From an uncultured Bacilli bacterium (lineage in GTDB: Bacteria; Bacillota_I; Bacilli_A; RF39; UBA660): 43,602 nucleotides of DNA. Position 1 is the stretch's first letter. Each line of letters starts with the position of its first letter. Below the pieces are notes generated by a model that saw only the letters and a list, made by a program, of their open reading frames with translations, ran no database searches and had not been told where the DNA came from. The stretch is taken from assembly GCA_910587065.1 (NCBI GenBank), contig CAJUMA010000011.1:1-43602 (forward strand), written 5' to 3'. The position numbers were made by a program, and so were the translations under genes. This document shows positions 40,014-43,602 of the stretch, piece by piece.

Positions 40014-41312
40014 ATGAAAAAATTAAGTGAAAAATTAATTAAAGACATATCTTTAAAAAAAGGTGAATCCAAATGGATGTTAGATTTTCGTCTTAAATCT
40101 TATGAAACTTTTAAAAGATTAGATAATCCTAAGTTTGGTCCTAAATTAGATATAGATTTTGGTTCAATAAATTATTATAAAAAAGTTGGTAATAATGAAA
40201 CCGAATGGAAAAATGTTTCTTGTGATATTCGCAATAAATTTAAAGCTTTAGGAGTAATAGATGCAGAAGATAAACATTTAAGTGGTGTCACCAATCAATA
40301 TGAAAGTGAAGTTATTTATCACAAAGGCAAAGAGGAGTTAGAAGATAAAGGCGTTATATTTTTATCTAGTGATGATGCTTTTAAAAAATATCCCGATTTA
40401 TTTAAGGAATATTTTAATAATTTAGTTAAATATGATGAGAATAAATATACAGCACTTAATGGGGCATTATGGAGTGGTGGTTCGTTTATTTATATTCCTC
40501 CTCATACAAAACTTGATAGACCTTTGCAAAGTTATTTTAGAATTGATTCTATTGCTTTAGGTCAGTTTGAAAGAACCATTATTATTGTTGATGAAGGTGC
40601 AGAACTTTCTTATATCGAAGGATGTACAGCGGAAAGTCATTCAGCTAATTCACTTCATGCTGGTGTTGTTGAAATATATGTAAAAAAGCATGCTAAGTGT
40701 AAGTATTCAACTATTCAAAATTGGAGTGGAGATGTTTATAACTTAGTTACTAAAAGAGCGGTAGTCGAAGAGTCCGGTTTAATGGAATGGGTTGATGGTA
40801 ATGTTGGATCTAAAGTTACTATGAAATATCCATCATGTATACTAAAGGGAGATTACGCAGTAGGTAATTCAATTTCTATTGCTTATGCTAAACATTCACA
40901 AGTTTTAGATGTTGGTGCTAAAATGATTCATATTGGAGCACATACAAAAAGTAATATAGTTTCTAAGTCGATTGTATCAGATGGTGGTATAGCAAATTAT
41001 CGAGGTACTACAAAGATTTGCGAAAGTGCTAAAAACTCTGAAGCGAAAATTAAATGTGATACGATTATGTTAGATGATAAATCCTTAAGTGATACGATAC
41101 CAAATAATATAGTTTTTAATGATTCAAGCATTTTAGAACATGAAGCGACTGTGTCGAAAATTAGCGAAGATAAGTTATTTTACTTAATGAGTAAAGGGCT
41201 AGATGAAGTACATGCTAAGGAGTTACTTGTTATGGGATTCATTGATGACTTTAAAAAAGAACTACCAATGGAGTATGCTGTTGAATTGAATAGACTTCTT
41301 AAAGAAATCTAA
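40014..41312 (+). CDS. sufB: Fe-S cluster assembly scaffold SufB
   Basis: The product is 432 residues from ATG 40014; longer upstream starts lack a better site. Motifs are FRLKSYETF, GALWSGGSFIYIPP, YFRIDSIALGQFERTIIIVDEGAELSYIEGCTA, HAGVVEIYVKKHAKCKYSTIQNWS and KCDTIMLDDKSLSDTIPNN. It is the scaffold on which the SufBCD complex builds iron-sulfur clusters. No sufC, sufD, sufS or sufU gene lies beside it, unlike the usual sufCDSUB operon. TATAAT (39992-39997) lies 16 bases before the start. The N-terminus is shorter than in Bacillus SufB. Confidence 0.93.
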   Translation: MKKLSEKLIKDISLKKGESKWMLDFRLKSYETFKRLDNPKFGPKLDIDFGSINYYKKVGNNETEWKNVSCDIRNKFKALGVIDAEDKHLSGVTNQYESEVIYHKGKEELEDKGVIFLSSDDAFKKYPDLFKEYFNNLVKYDENKYTALNGALWSGGSFIYIPPHTKLDRPLQSYFRIDSIALGQFERTIIIVDEGAELSYIEGCTAESHSANSLHAGVVEIYVKKHAKCKYSTIQNWSGDVYNLVTKRAVVEESGLMEWVDGNVGSKVTMKYPSCILKGDYAVGNSISIAYAKHSQVLDVGAKMIHIGAHTKSNIVSKSIVSDGGIANYRGTTKICESAKNSEAKIKCDTIMLDDKSLSDTIPNNIVFNDSSILEHEATVSKISEDKLFYLMSKGLDEVHAKELLVMGFIDDFKKELPMEYAVELNRLLKEI

Positions 41313-41333
41313 AATTTATAAAAAAAATTTTTT

Positions 41334-41370
41334 AAATATACAGATAATTTATATTTGTATATTTTTTTTA
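41334..41370 (+). terminator. Terminator of sufB
   Basis: AAATATACA and TGTATATTT around a 13-base loop, followed by T6. Confidence 0.65.
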
Positions 41371-41485
41371 TGAGATATTAAATATTTGTTAGTTTTTATA
41401 TTAATTATGTTTAAAATTATTTAATATTTGTATTTTGTTAAAGAAAGAGTAAGTGTGTTAAGGTGATTGTGAAAGGAGGAAATAC

Positions 41486-41842
41486 ATGCATAACTTAGTC
41501 TATTTAATTGGAAGATTATGTGAAGACCCAGACATCAAACAATATGAAGATGGAAAAAGCATGCTAACAATTAATTTAGCAGTACAAAGAAGTTATAAAA
41601 ATGAAAACGGAATTTATGAAACTGATTTCATAAGATGTATTTTATGGAATGGAATTGCTGCTCATACAAGTGAATATTGTAAAAAAGGCGATTTAGTTGG
41701 CGTAAAAGGAAGAATTCAAACAAGAAGTTATGAAGATAAAGAAACAAATGATAAAAAGTATATTACTGAAGTAATTGTTGATAAAGTATCTTTTTTAGCA
41801 AGTAAAAAAGATACAGAAGAAAAATTTGAAGATTCAGAGTAG
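41486..41842 (+). CDS. ssb: Single-stranded DNA-binding protein
   Basis: The product is 118 residues. The OB-fold has MHNLVYLIGRLCEDPDIKQ, TINLAVQRSYKNENGIYETDFIRCILW, CKKGDLVGVKGRIQTRSYED and EVIVDKVSFLA. The short acidic tail (DTEEKFEDSE) lacks a clear DDDIPF tip. Length is short for replication SSB (usually ~150-170) but near that of the second Bacillus paralogue SsbB/YwpH. A strong AAAGGAGGA site precedes the ATG. It could be the chromosomal or a competence-type SSB. Confidence 0.9.
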   Translation: MHNLVYLIGRLCEDPDIKQYEDGKSMLTINLAVQRSYKNENGIYETDFIRCILWNGIAAHTSEYCKKGDLVGVKGRIQTRSYEDKETNDKKYITEVIVDKVSFLASKKDTEEKFEDSE

Positions 41843-41879
41843 AAGATTTCCCCAAAAACTATTTTATTATTTTCTCACT

Positions 41880-41907
41880 AAATAAGAGATTATTCTCTTA
41901 TTTTTTC
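41880..41907 (+). terminator. Terminator of ssb
   Basis: AATAAGAGA-TTAT-TCTCTTATT followed by T5C. Confidence 0.8.
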
Positions 41908-41949
41908 ATTATTTTTATGTTTTTATGATATAATTATATTGGTGATAAT

Positions 41950-42774
41950 ATGGAAATCTTAAAAGCTATATTTTTTGGAATTATTGAAGGAATTACAGAA
42001 TGGTTGCCTGTATCTTCAACAGGACATATGATTTTACTTGATGAGTTTATTCATTTAGATGTTACTAGTGAATTTTATAAACTATTTGAAGTAGTAATAC
42101 AGCTTGGAGCAATACTTGCAGTGGTAATAATGTACTTTAAAACTATATTTCCTTTTGGTTTTGGTAAATCGAAACAAGATACAAAAGATACGTTTAATTT
42201 ATGGGGAAAAATAATTGTTGCTTGTTTGCCAGCTGCCGTTATTGGCATTCTTTTTGATGATTGGTTAGATGCTCATCTTTATACTCCTTTAGTAGTTGCT
42301 TTAATGTTAATAATTTATGGTATTATCTTTATTGTGATTGAAACAATTGGTCTTGGGAAAAACACAACTGATGATATAAATAAGATTACTTATAAGCAAG
42401 CGTTGGGTGTTGGTGCTTTTCAATTACTTTCCCTTATTCCTGGAACAAGTAGAAGTGGTGCAACTATTATAGGTGGTTTAATACTTGGTTTAAAAAGGAG
42501 CGTTGCTGCTGAATTTACTTTCTTTTTAGCAATACCAGTTATGGCTGGCGCTTCCTTACTAAAACTATTAAAATATATAATGGATGTGGGATTTGTCTTT
42601 AAAGCTTCTGAATTAGTTATATTAGGTGTTGGTTCATTAGTTGCTTTTATAATAAGTGTTTTAGTTATTAAATTCTTAATTTCATATATTAGAAAGCATG
42701 ATTTTAAAGTATTTGGTTATTATAGAATTATTTTAGGTATTTTGGTTATACTTTATTTTATGATGATAAAGTAG
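41950..42774 (+). CDS. uppP: Undecaprenyl-diphosphatase (BacA/UppP)
   Basis: The product is 274 residues with about eight membrane segments. Motifs are IIEGITEWLPVSSTGHMIL (the conserved EGxTEWLPVSSTGH) and IPGTSRSGATIIGG. It removes phosphate from undecaprenyl diphosphate to recycle the carrier for wall polymers. This function fits with LTA synthase, LCP protein and PrsA in this window. TATAAT 41929-41934, 15 bases before the start. It is followed by the anchored protein with a 6-base gap. Confidence 0.96.
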   Translation: MEILKAIFFGIIEGITEWLPVSSTGHMILLDEFIHLDVTSEFYKLFEVVIQLGAILAVVIMYFKTIFPFGFGKSKQDTKDTFNLWGKIIVACLPAAVIGILFDDWLDAHLYTPLVVALMLIIYGIIFIVIETIGLGKNTTDDINKITYKQALGVGAFQLLSLIPGTSRSGATIIGGLILGLKRSVAAEFTFFLAIPVMAGASLLKLLKYIMDVGFVFKASELVILGVGSLVAFIISVLVIKFLISYIRKHDFKVFGYYRIILGILVILYFMMIK

Positions 42775-42780
42775 GTGCTT

Positions 42781-43356
42781 ATGGAAAAGTATAGATTTAA
42801 AAGTACAGTTTATTTAGTTTTTTTACTTGTTAGTTTATTTGTTAACGGGCTCCTTTTATATATGTTAATTGTTGATAATCCTGTTAAAGAAAAAGAAGAA
42901 GAAAAAGAAGGTCCAAATATAAGCGAACTTGAGAGAAAAGCAAATGATATTTATAGAGAATCTTACAATATTATTAATCGAGAAAATAGTGATTTTTATA
43001 TGTTATCAGATTATAAAAATAAATTGGAACTTTCTAATGTTTGTTATACAGTTGATTTAAATAGTCTAAGTGGAGTTTTTACTGATCGCTTACTAAAAGT
43101 TTTATCAAATGATTTGCTTCTTGATAATAATATCTTTTATGATTGTGATGAGACTATGCATAGAAAGTTATTTACAAGTTTGTTTGGTGTAACTGATCAG
43201 GGTTTAAGCGAATTAAAATATGTAACTAGTAATGAAGATACCTTGGTATTAAGGAGAAAACTTGAGGGTAATGATTTTATAAAAGGTGATGATTACTATT
43301 TATATATAATATTAAAATTGGAGAATGGAAAATATTTGATAGATAGTTTTGAGTAA
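42781..43356 (+). CDS. Single-pass anchored protein after uppP
   Basis: The product is 191 residues from ATG 42781 (TAGGTG upstream). One membrane segment (~9-30), an acidic KEKEEEKEG linker and an outside domain with two Cys (NVCYTVD and YDCDETM). No known family. It is coupled to uppP with a 6-base gap. The stop is within its terminator. Confidence 0.6.
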   Translation: MEKYRFKSTVYLVFLLVSLFVNGLLLYMLIVDNPVKEKEEEKEGPNISELERKANDIYRESYNIINRENSDFYMLSDYKNKLELSNVCYTVDLNSLSGVFTDRLLKVLSNDLLLDNNIFYDCDETMHRKLFTSLFGVTDQGLSELKYVTSNEDTLVLRRKLEGNDFIKGDDYYLYIILKLENGKYLIDSFE

Positions 43357-43379
43357 TGTCTAAAGCATTACTTTTTTTA
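43352..43379 (+). terminator. Terminator of uppP operon
   Basis: AGTAATG-TCTAAAG-CATTACT followed by T7. The TAA stop (43354-43356) is in the stem. Confidence 0.7.
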
Positions 43380-43422
43380 TGCAAAAATATGCAAAAAATA
43401 TACTTGACAAGACGATTAGGAC

Positions 43423-43449
43423 TTGCTAAAAAAAAAAAAATGCTATAAT
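43423..43449 (+). promoter_or_regulatory. Second A-tract promoter (13 A)
   Basis: TTGCTA (43423-43428) with its last A in a run of 13 A (43428-43440), TGC and TATAAT (43444-43449). Spacer 15 bases. It has the same design as 26000-26030 and a similar downstream GC-rich patch (AAGCCCGC against GTACGCC). The gene it drives starts outside the window. Confidence 0.6.
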
Positions 43450-43495
43450 CAAAGTAGATAAGCCCGCTTAAAAACAGGACTTTAAAATAGATGTA

Positions 43496-43524
43496 TTGAG
43501 ATAAAATATAAGATTTGTTATAAT
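43496..43524 (+). promoter_or_regulatory. Possible second promoter at right edge
   Basis: TTGAGA (43496-43501) and TATAAT (43519-43524) with 17 bases. It lies 70 bases after the A-tract promoter. No CDS starts before 43602, so a long leader or a small RNA may begin here. Confidence 0.4.
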
Positions 43525-43602
43525 ATAACTGATGCTAGCAACAAACGTGTAAGTTGTGCTAAATAAAGAGATAAAACATATTATTTTATAAGACAAATAT
43601 AT

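Noticed and set aside
43404..43409. TTGACA as -35 for the A-tract promoter
   Set aside because: The distance to TATAAT is 34 bases, twice the usual; TTGCTA at 43423 fits better.
1..43602. CRISPR array, rRNA genes or phage structural genes
   Set aside because: No regular repeat-spacer pattern, no rRNA-like block and no capsid or tail proteins were seen.

Overview
This is a very AT-rich window (low GC throughout, with runs of A and T between genes). It comes from a spore-forming, Gram-positive-type bacterium using the standard code: TGA is a stop, for example in ltaS and the small toxin gene. The LTA-synthase-like enzyme, PrsA-type foldase, LCP protein, SpoVA proteins, sigma-F-like factor and YjcZ-like peptides point to a Bacilli-like Firmicute. 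The extreme AT content and compact gene style suggest one of the uncultured gut Bacilli/RF39-like lineages. The lineage is inference; the Firmicute, endospore-forming nature is well supported.

Layout. 1-4,430 is mobile DNA. One element carries small HTH, SSB-like and SHOCT-like genes and a large serine recombinase. It is inserted inside the serine recombinase gene of a second element, so the first recombinase reads out of its element and ends inside the antisense of the broken target gene. The broken recombinase has a leader with a promoter, a 25-codon leader peptide and an overlapping terminator, which looks like an attenuator. A tRNA-Gly(GCC) follows, then a stretch of decayed genes up to 5,410. 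5,480-9,830 holds an LTA-synthase-like gene, a membrane-anchored partner and formate-THF ligase. 10,220-12,905 is a spoIIA/spoVA region: spoIIAA-like, sigF-like, spoVAC, spoVAD, spoVAEb. spoIIAB is absent, and the usual phospho-serine of SpoIIAA is a glutamate. 12,955-17,043 has three envelope-anchored proteins, one an arylsulfotransferase-type protein. Then come pta, rpmB (reverse), and a dnaE operon with a stand-alone primase-type zinc-finger protein, an HD protein and an M3 peptidase.

24,850-27,200 is an accessory island: a Fic fragment, a type I toxin-antitoxin-like locus (24-residue hydrophobic peptide plus a convergent antisense RNA) with a decayed second copy, and a secreted surface protein whose promoter spacer is a 16-A tract. 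A second A-tract promoter of the same design lies at the right edge (13 A), so another gene of this family probably starts just outside the window.

27,417-43,356 is mostly housekeeping: CAP-domain protein, ffh, a MarR-regulated heterodimeric ABC exporter, unknown membrane proteins, prsA, two YjcZ-like sporulation peptides behind a sigma-K-like promoter, an LCP protein, a flavoprotein, a zinc-dependent phospholipase-C-like protein, a lone sufB, ssb, uppP and an unknown anchored protein. Most genes are on the + strand. Many have a TATAAT only 12-21 bases before the start codon, implying very short leaders, and many terminators overlap the stop codon of the gene they end.
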